Assembly (NCBI GenBank): GCA_013399855.1 | Contig: VXAY01005020.1 | Location: 124,001 to 188,000, forward strand | From: Oxyruncus cristatus | Taxonomy: Eukaryota; Chordata; Aves; Passeriformes; Cotingidae | Length of the DNA: 64,000 nt | Direction of reading: 5' to 3' | Part shown: in pieces, positions 47,587 through 60,955 of the stretch | Numbering within the stretch: position 1 is the first letter of the stretch | Layout of the letters: each line of letters opens with the position of its first letter | Made by a program: the position numbers and the translations under genes | Notes under the pieces: model-generated | The model's database searches: none | Seen by the model: the letters and a program-made list of their open reading frames with translations, nothing else | What the model was told of the DNA's origin: nothing

Positions 47587-48822
47587 ATAGACTCATAGAA
47601 TCATAAAATCATAGAATGGTTTGGGTTGGAAGTGACCATAAAGATCTTTCAGTTCCAATCCTACTGCCATGGGCAGGGACACCTTCCACTAGACCAGGTT
47701 GCTTAGGGCTCCACCCAACAGGGATGCTTCTTGAACACTTCCAGGGATGGAACATCCACAATGTTCCTAGGCAACCTGTGCCAGTGCCTTAGCAGCCTCA
47801 CAGGGAAAAAATTCTTCCTAATATCTAATCTAAACTTACTCTGTCAGTTTGAAGCCATTCCTGCTTGTTCTGTCACTGCAGGCCCTTGTAAATAGTCTCT
47901 CTCCATCTTTCATGTGGGTTCCCTTCAGGTGCTTCAAGGCCACAATTAGGTCACCCCAAAGCCTTCTCTTTTCCAGGATGAACAATCCCAATTCTCTCAG
48001 CCTTTCCCAGAGCAGAGATGCTCCATCCCTCTGATCATCTTGATGTCCTTCTCTAGACTCACTCCAACAGCTCCATGCCCTTCTTGTGCTGGGACCCCAG
48101 AGCTGGAGGCAGCACTGCAGGTGGGGTCTCATCAGAGCAGAGCAGAGGGGCAGAATCCCCTCCCTGCCCTGCTGCCCACACTGCTTGGGATGCAGCCCAG
48201 GACACGGGGGGTTTCTGGGCTCCCAGTGCACATGGCTGGGGCATGTCCAGCCTCTCATCCACCAGCACCCCCAAGTCCTTGACAGGGCTGCTCTCAATCT
48301 GTTCATCCCCCAGCCTGTGTTGATAGAGGGGTTGCCCTGACCCAGGTGCACCTTGGACTTGGTCTTGTTAAACAACGTGAGATTCCCATGGTCCCATTTC
48401 TCAAGATTGTCCAGGTGCCTCTGGGGGCATCCCATCCTTCAGCTGTGTCACTGCACTACTCAGCTTGGTGTCATCAGCAAATCTGCTGAGGGTGCACTCA
48501 GTCCCTATGTCAGTAGTGAAGATATTAAATAGCACTGGCCCCAGTTCAGACTCCTGAGGGACAGCACTTGTCACTGATGTCCATTGGGACAACATCCTCT
48601 GGATGTGACCATCCAACCACGGTTATCCATCTAACAGTCCTCCCATCGAATCCATCTTTAGAGAGAAGGATGTTGGGGGGGACATGTGAAAGGCCTTACA
48701 AAAATCCAGCTAAATGACATTTTTAGCCCTTCCCTTGTCCATTGATGTTGTCACTCCATCATAGAAGGCCACTGGGCTGGTCAGGCAGGCACCTGGGACT
48801 TCACCTGACTGCCAGGACTTTT
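47587..48822 (-). mobile_element. CR1 LINE, long minus-strand copy
   Basis: On the plus strand it starts GACTCATAGAATCATAAAAT (the antisense 3' terminus). It runs through the 3' UTR (TGCCATGGGCAGGGACACC), the C-terminal ORF2 and the RT region to about GGACTTCACCTGACTGCC. At ~1.24 kb it is nearly as long as the 33315 copy and has no large internal deletion. It is the same subfamily as the 2930 copy and lies in opposite orientation to it, so the two form a dispersed inverted repeat about 44 kb apart. Confidence 0.94.
47836..48616 (-). pseudogene. CR1 ORF2 remnant (RT to C-terminal region)
   Basis: Two overlapping minus-strand frames together cover the end of the reverse transcriptase and the region after it. 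The frame at 48401-48616 reads [16 protein letters not shown] and then [16 protein letters not shown], with the FADD motif intact. The 199-codon frame at 47836-48435 reads [20 protein letters not shown] and [11 protein letters not shown], with the middle part out of the usual frame (a GWGMNRLRAALSRTWG-type reading). At least two frameshifts and the missing N-terminus make it non-functional. Confidence 0.85.
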
Positions 48823-51800
48823 CAAAGCACCATTTAAGAGGAAAATTGTTTGGAGAAAAGATGTAGCGTATGTCTCATGAAAATTGAATCAGAAAACCTA
48901 TTCTTATACAGTATCTGCTCTTTTCTTTAAAGTATAAAAAACCAGGGATCAGTTCTTTGCTGTCACTATGCTAGGCAGTTCAGTGTCAACTAAACTTGAG
49001 AGTAAATCAAGTTATTTTTTTTTCAGAATTAGTTAAGGCTGTAATTCAGAATGCAGTGGGCTAGTTCAGAAAGTGCTACTGCTGATAGGAGTAGCAGGGA
49101 AATGAGCTTAGACTACAAAGATACTAAACCCCATGCACACATGACTTAACATCAAATATATCATTAATCAACTGCACTGAGTCCTTGGAAATAATAGACA
49201 GCCTTATTAATTTTTACTGCCTCAATAGCAAAACAAATGATGTATTGATGGCTGATGTTAGGAGGAATGATATTTCAGTGGAAAGTATTCACATGCAAAT
49301 TCCTGTGTCCAGGAATAGTTATCTCCCAGCATTGTAGAGATGAATTCAAATACCTTGGAACATCAGTATTTTTTTCCTTTTCCTTTTTCTTAGTCTGGAT
49401 CATTACATTTAACAAGGAAAAAAAGCCTCTCTGTAATTAAGGATCACAGGTGTAAAAACCTTGCCCAGATTGCGTTAGGGAGCTGCTTTCTTGATAACTG
49501 ACAAAAAAAAAAATATCGATTTCACTTCCTTTGAATGAAGCATTAAAAAACAACCTAACAAAACAACCCACATATGCATTGTGTATTTCCACTGAAAACT
49601 GGAAGTGAAGAATTAGTCCCGGGATAGGATTCTTATTTCTTCCTTAGGCTTCAAAACTAACAAACACATGCATGTACCTCACACTTTACATTTGGGGATA
49701 CACTTTAGCTTTTGGGAGAATTAATAATTCATTAAGGTTTGGCAGTTGTTAACATTACTTGAGTTTGATACTTTTTTTTGAGGGGGTTCTTTTGTTTATT
49801 TGTTTTGGGGTGGAGGATGTTGTGTGTGGGAAGCCTGCTCTATTGGATAGGCAGGTGCTTAGAAAAAAGGCTGTGTTTGAGTTAACTTTTGTTCAAGATT
49901 TACCGCTTCCATGTGGCTCAAAACCCCATAATTTTTCAGGGTAAATATTCCCTGAATGATAAGACACTTGAAGGTACCTATTTCTCTAAAATAATATCAT
50001 TGGAAAAGGGATTTTAATACTTGAAGTGAACGAAATTATGTGCAACCAAACACCTAAAGCTCATCCTGGAAACCCTGTGAGGTGAGTCTCAGGTAAGTAA
50101 ATGGGATTACAGACTATGGGTCCCCAGGTTTTACAGGAATCAAGAATGATGATTACATATGTGTTCTGTGTTTCTTTACCAGCTATTATGTTTGTGTGTA
50201 TGTTTGTTTGCTTGTTTTGGCTATAGTTGGAATAAGATCTTTAAATGTTTCTATCTGAAGTGTTTTATTTTGACTTTAAGAGAATCCAGACTCTTTGTAA
50301 AAGAAGTACAAGTAAAACATCTTATTTTTTTCACATCACTTTTCAGTCAGATTCACATTTTTTAACCTTCTAAACCGATTCTTGAAAACAGAAGGTTAAA
50401 AATGTTTTATGTTTTCACTGTGCCAACTGAAACGAAAACAAATTTGAGCCATTAACAAGTTATGAGAGACTATCCAGAGAGATTTCACAAGGGTTCTGTC
50501 TACAGAAAAATATTTTCTTTTCTATGTATTCCATGTGCGATCACCAGTCAGTGGCAGATTCAAAACAGATGTCCACAATTAGCAATCCCACAATTCCTGG
50601 TTGGTGACTCCTGATGCATTTGCACTGATACGCAGCTATTGCCTCAAGAGTGAATTTCAGGTCAAATTTTCCACTTGTATACACTGCTTGCTGAAGAGAC
50701 TCAGAGCTTGCTTGGGTAATCTAGCTGGTATTCCTGGGGAAAACCCATGCTTTTTCCAGAACTTGAATGTCTTCCTTGCTACCAGGTCCAGCAACTTTCT
50801 GTCAGACTGTTTTCCATTGCAGCTCCTGTATTGGATCCATATCTAGCAGACAAAACAGCCTGGTGTATTTCCTAGGAAGACCTTGACTTCATCTGTCAAG
50901 ATAACTTGCACTTTGTAGCCAGCCTGACTTTGTTTGCCTGCTCAATGAAAGGAAAGAGTGGAATTTTGAGAATACCAAGAGCTTCAAGTCAGTCAGGTGT
51001 TGTTTTTGTTTAGGAAATCTGATTTATCAGACACTCGAAAAGTATCTGAGCTAACTTGTTCAAAGCTAGTTTAAGCAGCTTGTGAACAAATATTCTACAG
51101 CCAAGCCACTGATGTGCTTGTACCAGTGGTGCTGCTTAGAACCTTGAAGTAGGAATTTGAAAGCATGGGCCTGATCATATCTCATGACCATTGCTACTAC
51201 TTACATTTAAGGGCTGAGGAGTTGAGGTTTTTCTAAGTTTTTGGATAGGACTACGAGACTATAAACACCTCAGTAAAACACAGAAATAATTGCAATTTGC
51301 AGAAATATACTCCCGCTTATTTACCCCCCTTAACAACACTTCTCTTCTGCTTCCGTATTTTCAGACATCACATAAAAACATACATAACCCAGGCAGTTTA
51401 TACTGAAGATGTATTAGGGGAAATTTTATTTTCAATTCTTGCTCGTTTAATACCATGCCTTGACAAAGTATCACTAGTGAATATACATTTGAAAAGTTCC
51501 CAACGAGTTAGAAACATACCTTTAGAAACATTACTTCATCTGTTTTATCACTCTTTATCTTATCCCTACACTATACTGAATTCAGTTTCCTCTGCCCTCT
51601 TTTACTCTCCGCTGTGGTCAATGGTCTCTGGAAAATACTGGGTGTGGATAGACTTCCTTGCTCACTAGGGAAGAGAGTAGTTTTCCCATCCCAAGAAGTG
51701 TTGGTTGTTATTGTTCCTCACACCCTTCTGAATCATAAATAACCCCCTGCTTTTCAATATCAGTCCTTTCAACACAGGAAAAAAAATTAAGAAAAAAAAG

Positions 51801-53222
51801 TGAAAAAAAAAAAGTACTTAAAATCATGCCCTTTACCAAAAGGCACAGAGTACCATTTACCAGGCACATGGATAAACTCCACCCTCGATATCTGACCATA
51901 AATCTTTGATTTCTGTGGGAAATAGTTAGGCATATGATATACAGAGATATAAAAAACATAACTTTGCCCCTCAGTGAAGTCAGTTTATTGTGAAACTTCA
52001 CAATTCCTTCTTCATGCTTTCAATTAGACATTGCACATTCATCCCTCTTATTCAGAGGTAACCATCAGCTTTACAGGTAGATTGCATGAAAACTGAACAA
52101 TACAGAGGTTATTCCATAAAATAGCCAAATGCTACCTACCTACCATAAAAATAGGAGGGTATATTACATATTTTAATGTGGACAAAGGGGACTCCACCTA
52201 TTTCCATTTGGGATTTATCACTAGCATATCATATTCATTCCAAAGATGGAAAATAAATTAGATCATATGAAACTCACAGGATTTGCTGTTAAAATGGTTT
52301 GATATTTTGTCTACAGATCATAGAGTTGTCACAAATGTACTGGAGGGAATGCCAACACAATATTCATTTGGATAACCTTAATATTTTTGAAATACAATAA
52401 TCATATTTTGATAGTGAAATTACTTGTGATTTGAGCTGTGATATAGGCACATGTAATGGGAAAGTTTCATATTGTAGTCTTCCTATTTCTAAGAAGCAAG
52501 CCCCATCCTTTCCTACTTTTGACCAGGATTATTATTCTAAAAATTATTCCCTGTAGATTTGACAGTTGTAATAGATTGAACACATGGTGGAGGGTGTACA
52601 GAAGGGAAAGAAACCAATATTGATACAACTATTCCCCCTTCTCTTTCTTCCCTCTATTTCTGTAATACCTGTACAATATGGAGGGAATGGAAACAGCTTA
52701 AGAATGTTTTTTTCCGCAATTTCTATCATAGAACCCATTTCATGTTCAGGAAGGGAAAGCATGATGTGAATACATTTTCTCTGAATTTAACCTCTGAGAA
52801 TGCAAAAACTCCCTCAAAAGTTTCCTAGAAAAAGGTATTTTTTAGGTGGATAAATATTTGTCTTCAATTCTAGGGCAAATTCCTTCTTACATGCATTCAT
52901 TTAGCTGGAAGTATTTTGGGTACCTACTTGCTGAAAAATGTTGTTATATATATACTGTGAGATAACTGAATCTAAGTAACAATGGGAAAAAACAATTACA
53001 CAATAAATAGTTGCAGAGGCCCAAAATAAATACAAACCAAGTGTGATCTTATTCAAATATAACAGTTTTGCTGTTCTCGTAGTTCTTGTTTAGGAAAAAA
53101 AAGCTACTGATTTATGCTAGGTAAATTCTGATATTTGGAAATACATTTTCTAGTCATGTTATACAAAGCTCTCCCACATGGTCAAATGACAGTTTACCAT
53201 CTGCTCAAGTCCCCATTAAAAA

Positions 53223-53270
53223 ATTACAAATTACCAGCCTCTTCTGATTACAAATTATTGGCCTCTTCTG
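53223..53270 (+). repeat. 24-bp tandem duplication, 2 copies
   Basis: ATTACAAATTACCAGCCTCT(TCTG) at 53223-53246 is repeated as ATTACAAATTATTGGCCTCT(TCTG) at 53247-53270, with three differences. A local duplication with no visible function. Confidence 0.85.
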
Positions 53271-53428
53271 ACGCAGTTCACATTATCCCAGTTTCTCCCT
53301 ACTGAAGTTGGCTTGTAGCAGATGAATGCTTTGATCACTCGCTCATCTTAGTTTGATCAACAAACAGAATTTTGGATTGCTAACATTCAAAAAATGCCAC
53401 CCCAAGTGAAACCTTGCTACTTGCTCAC

Positions 53429-53492
53429 TTTTTTTTTGTTTTTTGTTTTTTTTTTGGTTTTTTTTTGTTTTTTTTTTTTTTTTTGTTTGTTT
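53429..53492 (+). repeat. T-rich low-complexity tract
   Basis: About 64 bp of T runs broken by single or paired G residues. It ends in GTTTGTTTCCCCAG, which incidentally looks like a splice-acceptor polypyrimidine tract. It creates the Phe-rich start of a chance frame. It may be a poly(A) relic on the minus strand, but no element is visible beside it. Confidence 0.85.
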
Positions 53493-55080
53493 CCCCAGCC
53501 TTCTGCTGTGACATTTTTGCTGTGACGAAAGCAGTTCTGAAGACTTGTGACTTCCACTTATTATTTCAGAGGATGTGTCAGGACAAAGCCGGACATGGAA
53601 ACTTCTGCTCTAGCTGGGGGGAGGAGAGGGAAGGGGTGTTATCTTTTTCTAAGGTGAGAAGTAGGTCTCAAACAATAAACTTTGCACAGGAAAAGTTATT
53701 CATCCCTGATACTACTCTAGGGAAAGGGAGTGCTAAGCCTGAACATGCTAGAGGAAGTTTTACGTATCTCATTGACTTCAGTCTTATGAGAAAATGTCAT
53801 TCAAAAACCTTGCTTGCTGGCTCATTCACTCTTTTCTGAAGGAACTTGAAAAGGGATCCACCAGCATTTTATTCCAAAGAAAGGGCAAATCAGGTTTCAC
53901 CCATTGAAATTTCCTTTGCCAGAATGAGCAAATCTTGTCTTGTCATATTGCCTCAGAGAAGACAAATTGCACTCCCTAACCATGGTAAAGTCAACCTCCC
54001 CATTCAAGTACATGTGAATAGAGATGTAGTTACAAGTGAGAGACCTTTTATTTGGCAATGTTGTCATATTTTAAATATCCAAGATCGTCATAATTTTGAT
54101 TTCTTTCTTCTTTACTTTGAAAATGTTTAGAGATACCTAAAAAATCTACAAGGGTCTAAATCCTGACTATAAATTACTATTTATTCTTTTAAGGTCCCCA
54201 AAAATTCATGGCAACTATGTATTAAAATAACTGTCAGTCTGAGTCTAAGCAACTCACCAAAGAATTAAAAAGAAAATCTGTGGCAGAACAGGGAATTACT
54301 TACAAGTCCACAAACCTCAATATCTCATATCTCATCAGCTTTGGTTTAAGCAGCTGCTTGGCCCAATTGTTTCTTCCCTATCTACCTTCCCTGTAAACAT
54401 CACCTTATCTCTTGTACCAGTCCAGATATTAGTGTGGTGCTTGGTAAAACAGATCAAGTAACAAACTCCTAGCAACATGATCCATATATGCTCCAGGACC
54501 AGATAAAAAATGGTGCTAAATCAAAGCCAGTCTAAGAAGGACTATAATAGATATTTGTTTCAAAAGAGGCAGACATGAGACAATCCTAATAAGAAAGCAA
54601 TGAGTCTGCTTTGTTTCTACCAGTTGCTATTTTTAAGTATTTTTCCTGCCATCCTTCAGCATTCTCTTTTTTCTCCCCAAAAGATTAATTACCCTATTGG
54701 AAAATGAACCAGTAGTATTGGAGTGAATACTTTCAAAGATGCACAAAGGTTAATGGGGTCTGAAACATGAAAATTTGTTTGATCACTCCCAATAATATTT
54801 GTTACATGGTCACACTGTTGAGAAATAGTTTTTCATCAGCATTAGGAATCTTCTATTCACAAGGTTGTACACATGAACCTACATCTTAACAACATTCCCA
54901 ACCTACCTTCACCATCTGCAATAGTTTAGGAAGGCCTAGACTAGGCAAGGTTTTACAGCATTAGTACCCAACCACAAGTTTTAAAAAGAAAACTGGTTTT
55001 TGAGACAGAATGATGTGGCAACATTTAACACAGATTCAGAGAAAGACACAAAAGCAATGAACAAAAATTTGTCAGTTTAT

Positions 55081-55207
55081 CAATCAATAGATAATCAATA
55101 GATATCAAACAATAGATAATCCAGTCATTCTATTGCATTCTATTGCAATGTTACCACCACAGCTAATATCATATCATATATCATATCATATCATATCGTA
55201 TCGTATC
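55081..55207 (+). repeat. Low-complexity cluster ending in (ATATC)n
   Basis: Three kinds of short repeat follow one another: CAATAGATAAT-type units (55081-55120), TATTGCATTC twice (about 55131-55148), and (ATATC)n drifting to ATCGT (55165-55207). Probably a slippage hot spot. Confidence 0.8.
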
Positions 55208-58200
55208 CACCAAACCAAATACACTGTAGACGAATTCTGAAAATGATTGAACCACATGGTGAAGATAACTGTACTTCAGAGCTATGTTTAACTGAATACT
55301 TTCTCTAAAATATTTATTCATAATTGCTTGCTATTCCACAGTCTCAGAAACACACACATGTAAAAAATTAATAATAGAGCACATCAAATATTTTGTTCTC
55401 TAAACACAGATGTATAGATTTGTAGAAGAGACTTGGCTGGCAGAAGTGTTAAACGCTTATGTATCTATCTGTGTGACTTTTGGTCACATTGTGACAAACA
55501 ATGAATCTAACTCTTCAAAGTTAGCAACAAACCCCCCAAAAGAGAATTTTCTCTTTTCCTTCCTGGCCACAACACACGAGATTCTTAAATTCACCTCATT
55601 TATTTGCACAATTTCTCCATAGAAAATAAAACTGTTGCTTTCCTGTGATATTGCATAATTAGGACACAATTTTAGGTTTTTTCTCTCCTTGGTGTCTTTC
55701 CCATGTTTCATCTCTACTGAAAAATTAGTTTCTCACCTTAGCTTTCTGTACGATACACTGTAAGGTTTCCTTAACTTACCATTTTGTGACTCAACTTTTT
55801 AAACAATGAATTGTTAATACGAAGAACGTGATAACCCAAAGGTACTAAAAGAGCAAATTGATTTTGGTATGATACATTGTTATAAACTGGATGGGCCACA
55901 GTTAAACAAAACTGTATCTCTGACAAACTGGCTATCAAATACTGATTAAAAGGTAAGTTTTCTTCTTCTAAGCCAAAATACAACACGTGATAACAGCCTT
56001 TGGGCCCCATGCTTTCATTTGTGAAAGAGCATGGCTATGCAGTCTACCAGAAGAAAAAGAAGGATTGGTGTTACAGTTTGATTTTTGATTGCTGGAAGTT
56101 GCTGCATTACAGTGAATGCTATGATAAAAACAACCAGCAACCCCCCTGTGCCTTCTTAGTGCAATGGATAGGAATCATTAGGAAACATTTCACAGATATG
56201 AGGCTATTATCATGAACCTGCCCCACGATGTAGAGTAGGGATCCTGAACATTTCTGACCTGTGTCTGACAGCAAACACTCAGAACAGATCACAGCCAGCT
56301 GGAGGTAAGAGGTTGACATAGTTCTAAAAATGCCCAAATTTTTGCCAACCCAAGCTAAAGCAGAGTGTGTGAGCGTATGTCAGGTATCTAGGGAATAATC
56401 TGCTGGATAGATCTGGCTTCCTGATATCACCCCAGAGGATTTCAAACAGGCAAGAACATGAAATAATCTGGCCCACTATACATGTAGTGAATGCCTCCAC
56501 AGTTAAATAACAGAGGGTAGAAAAATGTACCTAAGACTTTCTGCCAGCTACTAACTGACATAATATTCCATTTTTGTGTTTTCCTGAGGGCATTGGCACT
56601 TCATTTGTCAAAGGTAGTCCCATTTTATAACCAGTGTTTTGAATGTCCAATCTTTTCCACATACATATATCCTAGAAGAGAAAGAAGAGTCTTCTTATAT
56701 TCTCTTCCCCTGTAGGTAAACTCTCCTAAATGAATAAACTAAAAGTTGAGATAACACACTAGACTTTGGACTCTTAGGTATCAGACTATATTACATGTTA
56801 AAATGCTTGGGAAAAGGTGCATTTTGTTTAAGATGTGGTAAAAGAAATAATACCTAGCCCCAAGAAATCCAGTCTCATTACACAACACACAGTAAGGAGA
56901 TGAGACAAACAGAACAGAAGACAATTTACGACAGTAAGGAAACATTAATGTGAAAATTTGGAGGGTGAAATACACCAGTCACCACCTAAAAAAAGGATAT
57001 CTCCTTATCATTAAAAATAATATAAGTGATGATGGAGAAGGGCATTTCACTGTTTCTTCTCAAAGACAGATCTAAAAATGAGTAAAGTGGTGGCTTTGAG
57101 CTCAGTGAGATCCTCAAGAGAGAGACCAGAAAGCTGAGAGCTCCTTCAGGTAAAATGGTTGAAGGAATTTAACCAACATCTAATGGCAAAGTTCTATCTA
57201 ATTGCATCAGAAGGGTGGGACCCTGAAAAAAATCATATGATCAGAGCTGAAAAATAAGAGTGCAATCACATGCCATTTACATGTGTTTAAGAATGAAAAT
57301 AGGGAAAATATTAAAGCTCTAAAGGGGAGAAATGGCAGTAGTCACATAAAATTGATGGTACTCAGTACTTTAGCATGTACAACAGAAACACCCATCAAAT
57401 GCTAGTTATTTAGTTTTGGTTGCAAAGGTAGATATTGGGGTAGGATATTACCATGACAGCTAGTCCCGGCTAAGACTTGCTAGAGTAGGTACTCAGAAGT
57501 TTAAGAAATCCTACCTTTCTGGTGCAAAGATGTCTGTGTTGCAGAAGAGGGGGGAAAGGGAAGACTGGAAGCAGTAAAACAAAGAAGGTCAGTAAGGACT
57601 AACGAATCATGCTTAGTTAAATGAATTTGTTCAGAAGTACTTTGCGACAGCAGTGACTTGAGGGCTCAGAGCTTCACATGAGTCTTCAGGATGTAAGAGA
57701 TCATCTCTGGGGCAAGAACCATCTGCATTCAGATTTGTACATTCAAATGTATTTGTCTGTCGAGTAAAGACACACACATCATCCTTGTTTGGCTGCTTAA
57801 TAACTCCTTACTACTCCTGAACAACTGTTGCCTCTCCCAGATGAGGCTGTGTGCATCACAAAGATGGGAAACACTTTGCTGTTACTTAGGGTTTAAAATA
57901 TGTAAGTTCAGACATAATTTTACTTCCTCCACAGCTGCAAGTAAGATTTTTCCATTTGCTTTTTTGCCTCACAAGTGATGGTTTTAATATTCTCATCACA
58001 CTGTAAACACCCAGCTTACAAAACAGGAGGATGACTGAAATGGTGACAACAGCTCTCAGCAATGAGAAGTAAAGAAAAGACTACATCTGGAAGAACACGA
58101 TGAAAACATTCCTTGTAAAGAACTCTCAGACAAATAACATACAATTTAAATCAGGCAGGATGAGAGAGATTTTAACTATCAAGTGTGATTGTCTTTTTTT

Positions 58201-60544
58201 TTAAATGCCTTACTTTTAAGGGGAGTTTGTCTGCATCTCTTAACACATGGATCAGTACCTCCTTCTGTGTTTAGAAAAGACACTTTGCATTTATTTTCTA
58301 CTGTTTTAATAAATACAAACTTAGAACAAGGTCAAATATTGCTGTCAGGTGCTTTTTTCTTGAAAAACCTTAAAAATCTCAAATTTTCAGAAAAACTGAT
58401 CTTCACATAGATTTGAAAAGCCAGATGAAGGACTTGTTTTCTTTCACAGAACATGAATACTTGCACTTATAAAAAACAATATGCATGCTTATTAAGTAAT
58501 AACTGTCTTTACACCTGTCTTACCCCAAGTCAGCACTTCCCCTACACTGACACCTTTGAAACCATGCCATGCCAACAAGTTGCAGTTCATCTCAGACAAG
58601 TACTAGGACTTGCTTTTTCTGGCTTGTGGCTTCTGTAAAAGCAGTGGGAATGTTTTGTAGGTCAATATCTGAAGTATGAGACATGGCAGCTTTTCAACAA
58701 ACTAGTAGTCGGGGCACAAAATTCCTTTTCTGGGTGAAAATCTGAGGCGTGGAAAAATTGTTGCGTATTGGGAAAAGACTTCATCATTTCTTAGGATAAG
58801 AATTCTCAAATGTTGTTTGTAATATTTTTGCTTGGCTTTTCAAAATAAACTTGAGATGATGTTCTACAACCTCTCTGAACCCTAAAAGCCAAGCAGTTTA
58901 GACTAATTCCGTGGCTGGAAATCTGGTTTTAGACAAGCAAACTGTTGGTGAGGTAGGGAAGTTTCCATGGGAACCTGTCTAGTTTCTGTCAAGAGTAACT
59001 AAGAGAAAACAACTAGTTCCCACAGAGTGTTCTGATGATATTGACTCAGCATTTTTTCAAACAGTTCTATTAATAAACTACCTGGACTTGTATCTCGTGG
59101 CTAGTTTGGAGAGGTTGACAGAGTAACACGTTGTGATCACAGACAAAGTGAATAAGTCTACTCCTGACTTTCTTATAAGCAGTTTGTCTCCCAAGACATC
59201 ATTCTTTCCACCTGGGCAAAACCCTGGCACTCTTCATGTACATGCATAATGGCTATGCAAGTGTGTATGTACAAACCCTCAAATCCCATCTTAATGAGTA
59301 AACTCTCAGTTCCTTAACTTCAGCATTATGCTTACTCCTGCATTGCGATTAATTCAGTGACTGTAAAGAAGGTTCCTGAACCTAAATAAAGTAATCCTTT
59401 ACAATTCTGTTGTTAGCAAGTTTTTTGAAGATATTTCTATTTTTTCCGAGAAGTCCATAAAAATATTCTAGCACTCTGTTCCATGGCAGAGCTTTTAAAG
59501 ATCAAAATAAACCAGACACATGGGTCATACCATAAAAAAAAAATGAACAGAGATCTCAATGTTTCAGCAAAACATTAGTAAATTCAGAATTATGCATTGT
59601 GAAATAGAGAAGGCTGCATAGAGTGTGATAAGAGCTTAGTGCATTAGCTTTTAAAATTATTATGCCTTAGTGATCAGTCTTTGCTCTGATGAAACACAGG
59701 ACAGCAGCAGATGACAGCCCACATTTATCATTAGAAAACCCCAGAACTACAATTTGTGTCCTGAAGATGCAGGCTCTTCTTCTATACAATTTAAAAGGAA
59801 AGCATTTAGTTGGGGAACATGCAATGCACCTTTCACTGTAATAGCAGTAGTTTGATATGTTCCTCAATTGCAAGTAATTTAGACCCTTGAACATCACACA
59901 TAGAGACCTCAGGAACTGCAGTTTATCTCACAGTCAGGTCTCCCCACATTCATTTGTTTGGATTACAGGGGGGCTTACAAAATTGTTATACTGACATGGT
60001 TTCTCACAGCTCTGCAATCTACAGATCTTCATCTTTCAGTGTACAAATATGAATTTTGTTCCACACTGCATCTTTTTTGTTTCTGCTTGTGGGTGAGATT
60101 ATGGTAGGTAAAATTAGATTTTACCACCATGCAAATTACTCATTCTACACCTAAGAACCTCCAGGGCTTATCCTGCAACATATTGCTTCCAACCTTTAAA
60201 TGAAAAGAGGAAGCACATGTATGGCTGGTAGTCCTTGTGCATTAGTGATCATGAAAGAATGTAAGCTCACTTTAGTATTATGAATTATGTGATTTGAGTT
60301 TCTCTGCTAGTAAAACTTTGTTGAGATTCTACTTACTCTTGAGGAAATAGAAAGGATTTGTGGCTTTGTCTGAATTGAGAAGTATTAAAAAAGTTGCTTG
60401 TGCCAGTTCTTAAAAGCAATTTTTCTGATATTGACAGCATTATACAATTAGATCTGAAACCTTACATGATGCTTTTCACAGATACTTAGGAATATGCGGA
60501 AGTAAAAACCTCTCTAGAACCTTAATAGCTTTCAGAAATATGGA

Positions 60545-60955
60545 TAGAATCATCCAACCATAGAATGGCCTGGGTTGGAAGGGTCTTTACAGATCCTCTA
60601 GTTCCAAACCCTGTGTTGTTAACAGGGACACTTTTCTCTAGATCAGGTGGCTCAGATCTCCGTCCAACCTGGACTTGAACATTGCCAGGGATGGGACACC
60701 CACAGTTTCTCTGGAAAACCTGTGCTCTTGTGAATAGTCTCTCTCCATCTTTCTTGTAGGTTCTCTTCAGGTGCTAGAAGGGTGCAATTAGGTCACCCCA
60801 AAATCTTCTCTTTTCCAGGATGAACAATTCCAATTCTCTCAGCCTTTCCTCGTAGCAGAGGTGCTCCATCCCTCTGATCATCATGATGGCCTCCTCTGGA
60901 CTCACTCCAGAAATATTCAATGTGGGGTCTCACCAGAGTGGAGCAGAGGGGCAGA
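60545..60955 (-). mobile_element. CR1 LINE, minus strand, two internal deletions
   Basis: On the plus strand it starts GAATCATCCAACCATAGAAT, an eroded 3' terminus, followed by GGCCTGGGTTGGAAGGG. At about 60724 the sequence jumps from GGAAAACCTGTG to CTCTTGTGAATAGTCTC, losing roughly 110-120 bp. Near 60911-60921 it loses a further ~55 bp, replaced by AAATATTCAAT. It ends at GGAGCAGAGGGGCAGA. Same subfamily as the 2930 and 47587 copies, but more eroded. Confidence 0.9.

Larger units (their letters stand above)
48823..60544. other. Long repeat-poor non-coding stretch
   Basis: Nearly 12 kb with no recognised gene or interspersed repeat. It contains a 24-bp tandem duplication (53223), a long T-rich tract (53429) and a low-complexity cluster (55081-55207). 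The larger frames, at 51297-51668 plus and 53414-53839 plus, have no recognisable domain. The second owes its hydrophobic start to the poly-T tract. Confidence 0.55.

Noticed and set aside
48040..48340. Plus-strand frames of about 80 codons rich in Pro, Cys and Ser
   Set aside because: Antisense shadows of the minus-strand CR1 ORF2.
51297..51668. 123-codon plus-strand frame
   Set aside because: No recognisable motif. Composition matches the local pyrimidine-rich DNA.
53414..53839. 141-codon plus-strand frame with a signal-peptide-like start
   Set aside because: The Phe-rich start is a translation of the T-rich tract at 53429-53492. The rest shows no recognisable domain.
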